From positions 18,645 to 82,644 of the forward strand of contig WTGC01000228.1 of the NCBI GenBank assembly GCA_011523705.1: a stretch of 64,000 bases of DNA, written 5' to 3'. The position numbers and the translations under genes were made by a program. The DNA is from Chloroflexota bacterium. Lineage in GTDB: Bacteria; Chloroflexota; Anaerolineae; Aggregatilineales; Phototrophicaceae. The notes below the pieces were generated by a model. That model saw nothing but the letters and a program-made list of their open reading frames with translations. It searched no databases and was not told where the DNA came from. Of this stretch, positions 8,912 through 17,176 are shown piece after piece; the stretch's first letter is position 1, and each line of letters begins with the position of its first letter.

Positions 8912-11656
8912 GTGAATATGAAAAGACTTGGGACAGCGCTGATGCTTTTATCGCTGCTGCTGGCCGCCGGGCTCAGCAACGCTGACGAAGCGAGAGAGCG
9001 AGTTCTCGCCGACTTCGAGGTGGACGAGCTCTTTGAAGGGCGCGACCCATACAACAACGCGATTGGCCATGCGCCCTGGGGCGATATCGCCGGCAATGTC
9101 GCGCTTTCGCTGGCGCAGATGGAACGCGGCGACCTCAGCTCCACCGTACTGGAAATCAACTATGATATCGGCGCCTGGGGCGGCTTCACTCAAGCCTTTA
9201 CCGACGGCGACAACTGGATCAGTCAAGACTGGCAGACCTACAATGCCCTGAGTTTCTGGCTCTATGGCAATAATACGGGCGGGATTGTTCAGGTGGAAAT
9301 CTTCGACAATCGCAATCCGAACATCAGCGGCGACAGCGCCGAACGCTGGTATTACCGCATCGCCGATGACTACGAAGGCTGGCGGGGACATACCATCGAG
9401 TTCCGCAGCTTCCAACGCCGCAGCGATTGGCAGCCCGGCGGCGCGCCCGACGATGGCTTGGGCTTGGATGCGGTGTCGGGCGTGGCTTTCGGCTTCCCCG
9501 CTGGCACAGGCGCCCAAACCGCCTACCTCGACGATGTTCAACTGATCACGCTGGATGTGCAGCCGCTGATGCTGGACGACTTTGAAATGGATGAGCTCTT
9601 CATCGGAGTAGATGACGCCGGCAACAATATCGGCTATGTGCCTTGGGGAGATGCGCCGGGCAATGTCGAGTTGAGCCTCTTCCAGGCAAAACGCGGTGGC
9701 CAGGAATCGGGCGCGCTGAACATGAATTTCGATATCGCGGCTTGGGGCGGCTTCACCCACGTCTTCAACGACGGCGCGAACTGGACGAGCATGGACTGGC
9801 GCGATTACAACGCGATCAGCTTCGCCTTCCTGGGCAATAACACCGGCGGCGTGATTCAATTTGAGATCTTCGACAATCGCAACGCCGATCTCGCCGGCGA
9901 TAGCGCCGAGCGTTGGTTTTATCGCTTTGAGGACGATGCTTATGGCTGGCGCTTGATCGAGATTCCCTTCATCGATTTCCAGCGCCGCAGCGACTGGCAG
10001 CCATCCGGCGCGCCCGATGACGGCTTGGGGCTCGATGCCGTTTCCGGCTACGCTTTTGGCTTGCCCGCGGGCATCGGCAGCGCTTTCGCCATCATCGACG
10101 AGGTTCAGCTTGTCGTCCTGCAAGGCGTCGCCTCGCCGGAAGCGGCTATGGTCGAGGAAGTGGCCGCAGAGACAGCGCCGGAAGCTGTCGAGTTGCCGGC
10201 GGTCCCTCTGAATGAGGCTTTGCTATCGCCGCTTCCATACGCCGAACCGATGCTGGTCGCCGATTATGAAAGCGGCTTGCAATATGTGAGCCAGGCTGAC
10301 GGCGCCGCTGTTGGATTCGTCGCCTGGGGTGATACGACGGCGAATGCGATCATCGGGACCAGCCAGATCATGCCCTTCACCGAGTTGGCGCTTCCCGACG
10401 CGAGCGCGCCCAATCAGATCTTGCGCATCGACTATAATATCGGCGCCTGGGGCGGCTTCACCCACGCCTTCAGCGACGGCAGCGGCTGGCAAAGCATGGA
10501 CTGGAGCGGGCATAACGCCCTGCAATTCTGGCTCTACGGCAATGACAGCGGGCGCGTGGTCCAAGTCGAGATCTTCGACAACCGCCGGATGGACAGCAAT
10601 GCCGATTCTGCTGAGCGCTTCTATTATCACCTGCTGGCTGACTACGATGGCTGGCGGCAATTCACCATCCCCTTCGCCTTTTTCCAGCGCCGCGCCGATT
10701 GGCAGCCCGGCGGCGCGCCCGATGACGGCTTCAATCTGGATGCCGTCTGGGGATACGCCTTTGGCTTTCCGGCGGGCGTCGGCGCCCAAACTGCCTATCT
10801 CGACGAGCTAATGATTGTGGTGGTGGACGATCCGACGCAGGTGCAGATCAGCGCCAGCGAGATGGCAGCTGAAGTCGAGATCGACGAAAGCATCAGTTGG
10901 GTTTCGCGCGAGTGGGAGCTGCTCTGGTCGGACGAGTTTGAGGGCGAGGCCGGCGCGCCGATCAGCAGCGAATCCTGGACCTGCGAAGTGGGCGGGCAAG
11001 GCTGGGGCAATAACGAGTCGCAATACTACAGCGACCGCGTCGAAAATGCGGCGCATGATGGCGCGGGCAATCTGGTCATCAGCGCGCGCGAGGAGACGCT
11101 GGCTGGGTCTAGCTGCCATTACGGCGAGTGCCTCTACACATCGGCGCGCTGCATCACACAGGACAAGGTCGAATTCACCTATGGCCGCGTCGAGGCGCGG
11201 ATCGACATCCCCAACGGGCAGGGCATCTGGCCCGCCTTCTGGATGCTGGGCGCCAACTTCCCCGAGATCGGCTGGCCCCTCAGCGGCGAGATCGACATTC
11301 TCGAAAATATCGGCGAGAAGAATGTCGTCTACGGCGCCTTGCATGGACCGGGCTACAGCGGCGCCGGCAATATCGGGCATGTTTATCGCGCCGATGTCAA
11401 CTTCGACGAGGGCTTCCATGTATACGCCATTGACTGGGATGAATACGTCATTCGCTGGTATGTCGATGGCGAACTGGTTAATTTGACCAGCGTCAACGAC
11501 CTGGAGGGGGCGCAATGGGTTTATGACCACGACTTCTTCCTGCTGATGAATGTGGCGGTCGGCGGCTATTGGCCCGGTTACCCGGATGAGACGACTGCTT
11601 TCCCGCAAGAGATGATCGTCGATTACGTGCGCGTCTATCAGTTGGCGGAGGAGTAG
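8912..11656 (+). CDS. Secreted GH16 beta-glucanase with three CBM11-like modules
   Basis: Secreted glycoside hydrolase (about 914 aa) that probably cleaves beta-1,3- or mixed-linkage glucan. After a signal peptide (LLLAAGLSNA) come three similar carbohydrate-binding modules of CBM11/CIA30-like type, at about residues 30-215, 220-410 and 446-640. Each has the signatures IGAWGGFT (IAAWGGFT in the second), DSAERWYYR and RRSDWQPGGAPDDG or close variants. The C-terminal GH16 domain (about 666-910) carries the catalytic motif GEIDILENIG, with E793 nucleophile, D795 and E798 acid/base by family knowledge. A GTG at 8912 with AGGAGG nine bases upstream is preferred over the ATG at 8918 (15 nt). It is the last gene of the LacI-controlled operon and supplies its substrate outside the cell. 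A stem-loop follows at 11691. Confidence 0.92.
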   Translation: MNMKRLGTALMLLSLLLAAGLSNADEARERVLADFEVDELFEGRDPYNNAIGHAPWGDIAGNVALSLAQMERGDLSSTVLEINYDIGAWGGFTQAFTDGDNWISQDWQTYNALSFWLYGNNTGGIVQVEIFDNRNPNISGDSAERWYYRIADDYEGWRGHTIEFRSFQRRSDWQPGGAPDDGLGLDAVSGVAFGFPAGTGAQTAYLDDVQLITLDVQPLMLDDFEMDELFIGVDDAGNNIGYVPWGDAPGNVELSLFQAKRGGQESGALNMNFDIAAWGGFTHVFNDGANWTSMDWRDYNAISFAFLGNNTGGVIQFEIFDNRNADLAGDSAERWFYRFEDDAYGWRLIEIPFIDFQRRSDWQPSGAPDDGLGLDAVSGYAFGLPAGIGSAFAIIDEVQLVVLQGVASPEAAMVEEVAAETAPEAVELPAVPLNEALLSPLPYAEPMLVADYESGLQYVSQADGAAVGFVAWGDTTANAIIGTSQIMPFTELALPDASAPNQILRIDYNIGAWGGFTHAFSDGSGWQSMDWSGHNALQFWLYGNDSGRVVQVEIFDNRRMDSNADSAERFYYHLLADYDGWRQFTIPFAFFQRRADWQPGGAPDDGFNLDAVWGYAFGFPAGVGAQTAYLDELMIVVVDDPTQVQISASEMAAEVEIDESISWVSREWELLWSDEFEGEAGAPISSESWTCEVGGQGWGNNESQYYSDRVENAAHDGAGNLVISAREETLAGSSCHYGECLYTSARCITQDKVEFTYGRVEARIDIPNGQGIWPAFWMLGANFPEIGWPLSGEIDILENIGEKNVVYGALHGPGYSGAGNIGHVYRADVNFDEGFHVYAIDWDEYVIRWYVDGELVNLTSVNDLEGAQWVYDHDFFLLMNVAVGGYWPGYPDETTAFPQEMIVDYVRVYQLAEE

Positions 11657-11690
11657 GGCGTTGGCAGCGCGAATGATTAGCTAAAGTGAC

Positions 11691-11720
11691 GCAGCCTCAT
11701 CACGCGATGGGGCTGCTGTC
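11691..11720 (+). terminator. Stem-loop after the GH16 gene
   Basis: GCAGCC-T-CATC pairs with GATG-G-GGCTGC (11691-11716), with a T-rich tail (TGTCTCTTTG). A close copy of the same 26-nt sequence lies after the next gene at 12220. Confidence 0.55.
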
Positions 11721-11849
11721 TCTTTGTCACGAATGAGCCTTTAACATGACAATTGCCGAACCCTGGAAGAGTTGACGAATCTTACAGACCTGATACAGTT
11801 GTAACAGCATTGCAATGTTCTTTACCCAATAGACAGTACGGATCGCGGC

Positions 11850-12197
11850 ATGGCGAAACTCAATAGCGATCATGAAAGGCGAATCTCAACCATTGAAGGT
11901 GAGATGAAGTCGCTGGCCACCAAAGCCGACCTCGCGGACTTCAAGGTTGAGATCATGGAATACGTCCGGAATGAGATCCAGAGCGCGATTCGAGCGCAGA
12001 CGGAAGAGTTTCGCGCGTCCTTCGATAGATTCAGCGAGGCTTTGAATAAACAGAGCGAAGATATCCGTATATAGAGCGGCGAAATTCGCAATCTCGGTGA
12101 GAAGGAAAGCCGCTTCAGAGGCGCCGTGGACACGCTCAAGTACACCTTGCCTTTTCTCATCAGCATCATTGCGGTGTTGGTGGCGGTCTTGAAATAA
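11850..12197 (+). pseudogene. Small coiled-coil membrane protein gene split by an in-frame TAG
   Basis: A 115-codon reading frame interrupted only by TAG at 12072-12074. The first 74 residues are a charged coiled coil (ERRISTIEGEMKSLATKADL). After the TAG the same frame continues through SGEIRNLGEKESR into a hydrophobic C-terminal anchor (YTLPFLISIIAVLVAVLK) and a TAA at 12195. This is the usual layout of small coiled-coil proteins with a C-terminal membrane anchor, so the stop is a nonsense mutation rather than a natural end; readthrough cannot be excluded. It is flanked on both sides by near-identical stem-loops (11691 and 12220). Function unknown. Confidence 0.7.
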
Positions 12198-12219
12198 TCA
12201 TCGGAAACCGAGCGGCAAC

Positions 12220-12248
12220 GCAGCCTCATCAGACGATGGGGCTGTTTT
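12220..12248 (+). terminator. Stem-loop with T-run after the split coiled-coil gene
   Basis: GCAGCC-T-CATC (12220-12230) pairs with GATG-G-GGCTG, followed by TTTT (12244-12247). It is nearly identical to 11691-11716. It also lies directly beside the 3' end of the convergent aldehyde dehydrogenase gene (stop at 12257), so it may act in both directions. Confidence 0.55.
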
Positions 12249-12256
12249 CGTATTTG

Positions 12257-13834
12257 TTAGAGTCTCCCGTCGGTATACACATCATCCACCAGCCGCATGA
12301 TCCCCAGCGGATTGGCATCCTTCAGCGGATCAGGCAGCAGGGCGTCCGGCACATTCTGGAAGGCGATCGGGCGCATGAAGCGGTAAATCGCGTTCATGCC
12401 GACGGAAGTTGTGCCTGGCGCGGTGGTGGCCGGGTAGGGTCCGCCATGCTGCATCGCCTGCACGACGGCGACGCCGGTGGGGAAGCCGTTCCAGATCACG
12501 CGGCCCGCTTTCTCGCGCAGCTGATGCAGCAGGTCGCCGATGTCCCCCAACTCGTCCGATTCGGCGTGGATGGTGCTGGTCAGGTTGCCTTCAAGGGCGT
12601 CGACCGTGGCGCTCAGATCAGCGCCGTCTTCGCAGACGACGAAGAGCGTGACCGGACCAAAGTGCTCGACTTGCAGGCGGTCATCTGCGCGGATGGCGGC
12701 CGCGGTCGTTTGCATCACCGTATTGCTAAAGCAGAAGTAGTCGCTGTCGGCGATGGCTTCGCCGCCGGTCAAGACGCTGATTTCGGGATTGGCGACCGTC
12801 CGCCCCACTGTCCCTTCCAAGCCGCGCGCGATCGTTTCGTTGAGCAAAACGCCGGCCGGCGCCACGCTCATCTTTGCCGTGACGTCGGCGATGAAGTCCT
12901 GCGCTGCCGGGCTGTCTTGCAGCAGGATCAAGCCGGGGTTGGTGCAAAACTGCCCCGTGCCCATCGTGATCGAAGCGACCAAGCCCTCGGCGATGTCGTC
13001 AGCGCGTTGGGCCAATGCCGCACCCGTGATGACCACTGGATTGACGCTGCCCATTTCTGCGTAAACGGGAACGGGGCGTGGGCGGCTGGCGGCGGCATCG
13101 TAAATCGCGCGTCCGCCGCGAAGGCTTCCGGTGAAGCCGACCGCTTCAATGCCATCATGCGCCACCAGCCACTGACCAACATCAATGCCGTTCCCTTGCA
13201 GCATGGAGAAGGTGCCGGCTGGGAAGCCACCCGCGGCGACAGCGGCGTTGAAGGCTTGGGCGAACATCTCCGAAGTGGCGGGGTGGCCCGGATGCGCCTT
13301 GACCACCACTGGACAGCCGGCCGCCAGCGCCGAGGCCGTATCGCCACCGGCGACAGCGAAAGCGAAGGGAAAATTGCTCGCGGCGAAGATGGCGACCGGA
13401 CCCACCGGGAACTGCATCTGACGGATAGACGGCTGGCCCGGCTGCTCGGAATTGATGATGGGGCGCAGGTAACTGCCCTCGCGCAGAAACGACCCGAAGG
13501 CGCGAAATTGCCCGGTCGTGCGCTCCCGCTCCCCGGTCAAGCGCGGGAGGCCGAGCCCCGTCTCGCGATCGGCGCAATCCAGCAACTCGTCGCCGAGCGC
13601 TTCAATCTGCTCCGCGATTTCGTCGAGGAAGTCCGCGATCTTCTCTGAAGAATAGTCGCGAATCTCTGTGAATGCGGCTTCCGCCGCCTCAACCGCGCGC
13701 GCTACCTCAGCAGCCGTCGCGTTGTGAAAGGGCAGGTCGGCAGTTTCCTTGCTGCGTGGATTGACGCTGAAGAAAGTTTCTGCGCCCTCGGCCGATGTCT
13801 CGCCGGCGATATAGTTGTAGCCCGTCAGTTGCAT
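12257..13834 (-). CDS. Alpha-ketoglutaric semialdehyde dehydrogenase
   Basis: Cytoplasmic aldehyde dehydrogenase (525 aa) that probably oxidises 2,5-dioxopentanoate to 2-oxoglutarate. Catalytic residues are visible: Asn154 in FAASNFPFAF, Glu260 in YAEMGSVNP and Cys297 in GTGQFCTNPG. The GQFCTNPG context and the length of about 525 aa (most ALDHs are 480-500) are typical of the KGSADH branch rather than generic ALDHs. It starts four bases after the stop of the DHDPS-family gene on the same strand, with GAGAGG upstream of the ATG. That pair supplies the last two steps of non-phosphorylative pentose or hexarate degradation. The exact sugar is not determined. Confidence 0.85.
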   Translation of the reverse strand: MQLTGYNYIAGETSAEGAETFFSVNPRSKETADLPFHNATAAEVARAVEAAEAAFTEIRDYSSEKIADFLDEIAEQIEALGDELLDCADRETGLGLPRLTGERERTTGQFRAFGSFLREGSYLRPIINSEQPGQPSIRQMQFPVGPVAIFAASNFPFAFAVAGGDTASALAAGCPVVVKAHPGHPATSEMFAQAFNAAVAAGGFPAGTFSMLQGNGIDVGQWLVAHDGIEAVGFTGSLRGGRAIYDAAASRPRPVPVYAEMGSVNPVVITGAALAQRADDIAEGLVASITMGTGQFCTNPGLILLQDSPAAQDFIADVTAKMSVAPAGVLLNETIARGLEGTVGRTVANPEISVLTGGEAIADSDYFCFSNTVMQTTAAAIRADDRLQVEHFGPVTLFVVCEDGADLSATVDALEGNLTSTIHAESDELGDIGDLLHQLREKAGRVIWNGFPTGVAVVQAMQHGGPYPATTAPGTTSVGMNAIYRFMRPIAFQNVPDALLPDPLKDANPLGIMRLVDDVYTDGRL

Positions 13835-13837
13835 GGA

Positions 13838-14758
13838 TTACCTCTCAGTCTTAACGGCGACTCTCAAGTCCAATTCGTCAACTATAGCAAAGAATGCGGG
13901 CAAATCACATTCGTCGAAATCGATCGTCGGTCGTCGCACGGTGGCGCTGTGTATCGCGCCGTAGCGCTTCATCAAGTGCTTGCGCATGTGCAGCGAATAT
14001 TCGTGACCCTGGCCCGAGACGGCTCGTGTCATGGGCGCGCCATTCAAGATGATCGCCTCGGCGGCATCGGTTTCGCCGCGCTTCCACTGGTCCCAAGCCG
14101 CCAAGAATAGCTCGTTGAAGCCGACGCCCGGGATCAAGCCGGCAGCGCCATTGCGCAATTCTTCGAGCACGGAGATGCCGCCGCCACCGCCGAACATCTT
14201 GCGGTCCTCCGGGAGCAGCGGCTTGAGCTCGCGCATTTTCGCCGCCGATCCCGGTCCTTCTAGCTTGTAATACAAAACGTTAGGCGCGCGGTCGGCAATT
14301 TCGGCGAGCGCCTCCGCCGGCAGTTCGGTGTGGCGATATTGCGGTATATGGGGCGCTTGCTGGAGGATGATCGGCACATCAGTCGCCTTGCCGAGCGCGA
14401 CGTAGAATTCCACCAGCGCCCCCGCGCCATTGTCCATCGTGGCCGGCGGCAATGTCATCAAGGCGACTGGCTGATAGTCTGCGAATTGACGCGCTTGCTG
14501 CAATGCAACTTCGGTGCTCGCGGGAGCGATGCCGATCACCAAGGGCAGGCCCCTCGCCAACTCGCTCGCGACAATCTCGACCGTCTGCCGGCGCTCATCA
14601 TCGCTCAGCTTATAGGCTTCGCTGGCGAATCCGTTGATGCCAATCGCGTGGACGCCGCCGTCGACTTCAAAGCGAACAATGTTGCGCAAGCCGTCGGCGT
14701 CGATGTCGCCCCTGTCGTCAAAGGGCGTGAACAGAATAGGAGCGATGCCTTCAAGCAT
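13838..14758 (-). CDS. DHDPS-family keto-deoxy sugar acid dehydratase or aldolase
   Basis: Class I TIM-barrel lyase (306 aa) of the DapA/NanA superfamily. The Schiff-base lysine is K165 in NVLYYKLEGPG, and the substrate carboxylate loop is GINGFASEAYKL. The position that holds the catalytic Tyr in DapA (YNxP motif) reads LQQAPHIPQ here, so true dihydrodipicolinate synthase activity is unlikely. The adjacent KGSA dehydrogenase points to 2-keto-3-deoxy-pentonate or 5-keto-4-deoxyglucarate dehydratase, producing alpha-ketoglutarate semialdehyde (inference from context). It is transcribed with the dehydrogenase (3-nt gap). Confidence 0.75.
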   Translation of the reverse strand: MLEGIAPILFTPFDDRGDIDADGLRNIVRFEVDGGVHAIGINGFASEAYKLSDDERRQTVEIVASELARGLPLVIGIAPASTEVALQQARQFADYQPVALMTLPPATMDNGAGALVEFYVALGKATDVPIILQQAPHIPQYRHTELPAEALAEIADRAPNVLYYKLEGPGSAAKMRELKPLLPEDRKMFGGGGGISVLEELRNGAAGLIPGVGFNELFLAAWDQWKRGETDAAEAIILNGAPMTRAVSGQGHEYSLHMRKHLMKRYGAIHSATVRRPTIDFDECDLPAFFAIVDELDLRVAVKTER

Positions 14759-15041
14759 GGGCTTCTCCCTGGCGGAAGGAACAGTTGACAGACATAGCCT
14801 ATCGTATGCCAGTTCGGATTTCCACTGCCTGAATCGTGGGGAAAGTCAGGGGCGGGCGACTCGCAGCCGCGCGTAGACACTGCGGGTCAGTCGCCCCTAC
14901 AGCGCACTACGTGAATCTGGTTCGTTGAATCTGTGCCGGCGATCAGCGTCGGCGGTCAGTGTCTACGCGACCTGCGCGTTCCTCTGTGCCCTCTGTGTCC
15001 TCTGTGGTGAGAAAAACTTGGCTATGTTCGCTAAACGGTCG
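14759..15041. repeat. Intergenic region with palindrome, two 22-nt repeats and a 9-mer repeat
   Basis: GGGCGACT (14854-14861) pairs with AGTCGCCC (14889-14896). The 27-nt loop carries an inverted copy of the 22-nt module (14867-14888, core CGCGTAGACAC). A direct-orientation copy lies at 14951-14972. CTCTGTGCC-CTCTGTGTC-CTCTGTGGT at 14982-15008 is three tandem 9-mers of the family that also bounds the GxxExxY cassette at 28.6-29.1 kb. No gene is seen. Confidence 0.65.
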
Positions 15042-16196
15042 TCAACTCTCGTGGCGGAACTGGGGAATCTCAACGCGGGCGCCACCATTCATCGCCGACT
15101 CGTGCGCGCAGACACCAGCCGCAGTCCAGGCGGCTGTCGTAATCGCATCCGGCCAAGGCGGCCGTTCTTCAATGATGCTGCTGACTAATTCATGCACCAA
15201 GTGCGGGTGCGAGCCGCCATGCCCGCCGCCATGCAAGAAAGACAAATGCATCTGCGTTTCGTCGTAGACGCCGCGCTGGGTGAAGCGCGCGATCTCCGGC
15301 GGCAGCAAGTCTTGGCGGTCGGGCACGTCGATGCGCTCGGCCGTAATATCGTTGCCGCGCCCCCAATGCGTGACCACCGGCTTCATGCGAAAGACGACCG
15401 GCGGCTCGTCTTCGATCTGCTCCCACTCGAATGTCGCCTTCTCGCCGTAAACATTGAAGCTCTCGGTGTAGCCGCGCGCCGTGTGGAAGAGGCTGCGCGT
15501 GATCTCGGCCGCTAGCGGCGGATCGCTGTTGAGTTCGTAGATGGCGGTTTCGATCGGGAAGGGATTGCCGTACTGCTCGTGCAATTCGGGGCGCATCACG
15601 CCCGAGCCGAAGCAGTGCACCGCCTTCGCTTGCGTCTCCGCCAGCGCTAGAACCGGCGACACCGCATGAGTCGCGTAGTGCATCGGTGGCAAGCCCATCC
15701 AATAGGGCGGCCAATATTCCATATCCTGATAATGCGCGCCCCGCAAGAACTGGATGCGGCCGATCTCGCCATTTTTGATCATCTCCTGCACGTGCAGAAA
15801 GCGCCGCGTGTAGACCGCCGTTTCCATGCCCATATAGCTTTTGCCGCTCTCGCGCTGAGCCGCGACAATCGAGTTAAGATCAGCGATGCTGGTCGCCATC
15901 GGCACCGTGCAGGCACAATGCTTGCCCGCATTGAGAACGGCGACGGACTGCTCGGCATGGACCGGGATCGGCGTGACCAGATGCACAGCGTCGATGCTGT
16001 CGTCGGCGAGCACCTCATCCAGGTCGAGGACGCGCTTCTCGACTTCAAAGCGGTCGCCGATTTTTTGCAGGACTTCGGGATCGGAATCGCAGATGGTCAG
16101 GCTTTCGACATTGGGATGATGCTGGAAGATGGGCACGAATTCAGCGCCGAAGCTGAGCCCGGCGAGGGCGACGTTGATTCTGCGAGATGCGGTCAT
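15042..16196 (-). CDS. Gfo/Idh/MocA family oxidoreductase
   Basis: NAD(P)-dependent sugar oxidoreductase (384 aa). The N-terminal Rossmann fold starts INVALAGLSFGAEFVPIF, and the C-terminal alpha/beta domain contains HYATHAVSPVLALAE. The usual catalytic EKP motif after the second Rossmann strand reads CTVPMATS here, so the conserved lysine is not where expected; substrate or mechanism may differ from inositol dehydrogenase-like members. It sits between the permease genes (16328) and the DHDPS/KGSADH pair on the same strand, so it probably oxidises or isomerises the imported sugar. The start ATG at 16196 is well placed for the Rossmann fold. Confidence 0.82.
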   Translation of the reverse strand: MTASRRINVALAGLSFGAEFVPIFQHHPNVESLTICDSDPEVLQKIGDRFEVEKRVLDLDEVLADDSIDAVHLVTPIPVHAEQSVAVLNAGKHCACTVPMATSIADLNSIVAAQRESGKSYMGMETAVYTRRFLHVQEMIKNGEIGRIQFLRGAHYQDMEYWPPYWMGLPPMHYATHAVSPVLALAETQAKAVHCFGSGVMRPELHEQYGNPFPIETAIYELNSDPPLAAEITRSLFHTARGYTESFNVYGEKATFEWEQIEDEPPVVFRMKPVVTHWGRGNDITAERIDVPDRQDLLPPEIARFTQRGVYDETQMHLSFLHGGGHGGSHPHLVHELVSSIIEERPPWPDAITTAAWTAAGVCAHESAMNGGARVEIPQFRHES

Positions 16197-16228
16197 GGTT
16201 GTTATTCCCGTGCTACGTTAAATGAATC

Positions 16229-16298
16229 GGGCGAGTCACCGCCTCGCCCCTACAATGTCCATATATATCGGAAAATGTAGGAGCGACCCTTGGGTCGC
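16229..16298. repeat. Two intergenic palindromes
   Basis: GGGCGAG (16229-16235) / CTCGCCC (16243-16249) with loop TCACCGC, then GCGACCC (16283-16289) / GGGTCGC (16292-16298). The first is identical to the palindrome at 21377-21419 except that the latter holds 22 extra bases in its loop. Confidence 0.6.
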
Positions 16299-16327
16299 CC
16301 TCTAGTATCCCATAATCTGTCTTCCCG

Positions 16328-17176
16328 CTACCCCTGCACCGCGCCTAAGGTGATGCCTTCCACCAACTGCCTCTGCGTCAGCATCAGCAGCGGCACCAGC
16401 GGAAGCAAGACAAACATGCCGGCGGTCGCCACCAAATCGAGATTGCTCGATTGGTAATCGGCTTCGCGCGGCGGAATGGTATACAGTTTCGTCGTCAGCA
16501 CTTGGGTATCGGGCGATGTCGACAGGGTGAAGACGAAGAGGAATTCGTTCCAGCCGCCGATGAAAAGCAGCAGGAAGCTGACGAAGACGCCCGGCATGGC
16601 GATGGGCATGATGATGCGGAAGAGCGTCATGAAGCGCCCGGCGCCATCAATCGCGGCCGCGTCATCCAGCTCGCGCGGGATGGCGTTGAAATAGGCGAAT
16701 TGCAGCAGTGTCGCCAACGGCATGCCGCCAGCGGTGAAGACGAGTATGAGTCCGATATGCGTATCGAGCAGGTTGAACTGAAGATAAGCGATGAAAATGG
16801 GTCCCAGCGTGACCATGGCCGGAACCGCCATGCTGGCGACCAGCAGACTGTACATCAATGTGCGCCCGCGGAAGCTGCCGCGGCTGAAAGCGTAAGCCGC
16901 CATCGCGCCCAGCATCGTCGCGGCCAAGCCCGAGCCGCCGGCCAAAATAAGCGTGTTGCGCAAGGTCAGCCAGAAATCCCAAGCGCGCGCCATGAAGGGG
17001 TAGTTCTCCAGGGTCGGGTAGCGGGGAATAATCGTCGGCGGGATGCGGTTGACCTCGCCGACTGACTTGAATGAGGTAAGCGCCATAAACAGCACAGGAA
17101 AAACCAGGCCGACCAAGACGATGACCAGCAGGGTGTATAGCAAGGCATTACGTAGACGCCGCCGCTGATGAATCAT
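16328..17176 (-). CDS. Sugar ABC permease, MalG-type
   Basis: Inner-membrane permease (282 aa). It starts MIHQRRRLRNALLYTLLVIVL with a basic N-terminus and first membrane segment. It has six hydrophobic segments, the EAA loop LDDAAAIDGAGRFMTLFRIIMP and the typical ending QRQLVEGITLGAVQG. The ATG at 17176 overlaps the stop of the preceding permease (TGATG). The longer open frame upstream is out of frame with that gene and is not coding. It is the second permease of the importer with the binding protein at 18339. No ATPase is encoded nearby. Confidence 0.92.
   Translation of the reverse strand: MIHQRRRLRNALLYTLLVIVLVGLVFPVLFMALTSFKSVGEVNRIPPTIIPRYPTLENYPFMARAWDFWLTLRNTLILAGGSGLAATMLGAMAAYAFSRGSFRGRTLMYSLLVASMAVPAMVTLGPIFIAYLQFNLLDTHIGLILVFTAGGMPLATLLQFAYFNAIPRELDDAAAIDGAGRFMTLFRIIMPIAMPGVFVSFLLLFIGGWNEFLFVFTLSTSPDTQVLTTKLYTIPPREADYQSSNLDLVATAGMFVLLPLVPLLMLTQRQLVEGITLGAVQG

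Noticed and set aside
12236..13648. Long plus-strand open frame antisense to the aldehyde dehydrogenase gene
   Set aside because: Translation shows no fold or motif, while the minus strand has the complete ALDH catalytic set.
13838..14758. dapA (4-hydroxy-tetrahydrodipicolinate synthase)
   Set aside because: The YNxP tyrosine motif is absent and the gene is paired with a KGSA dehydrogenase rather than lysine biosynthesis genes.
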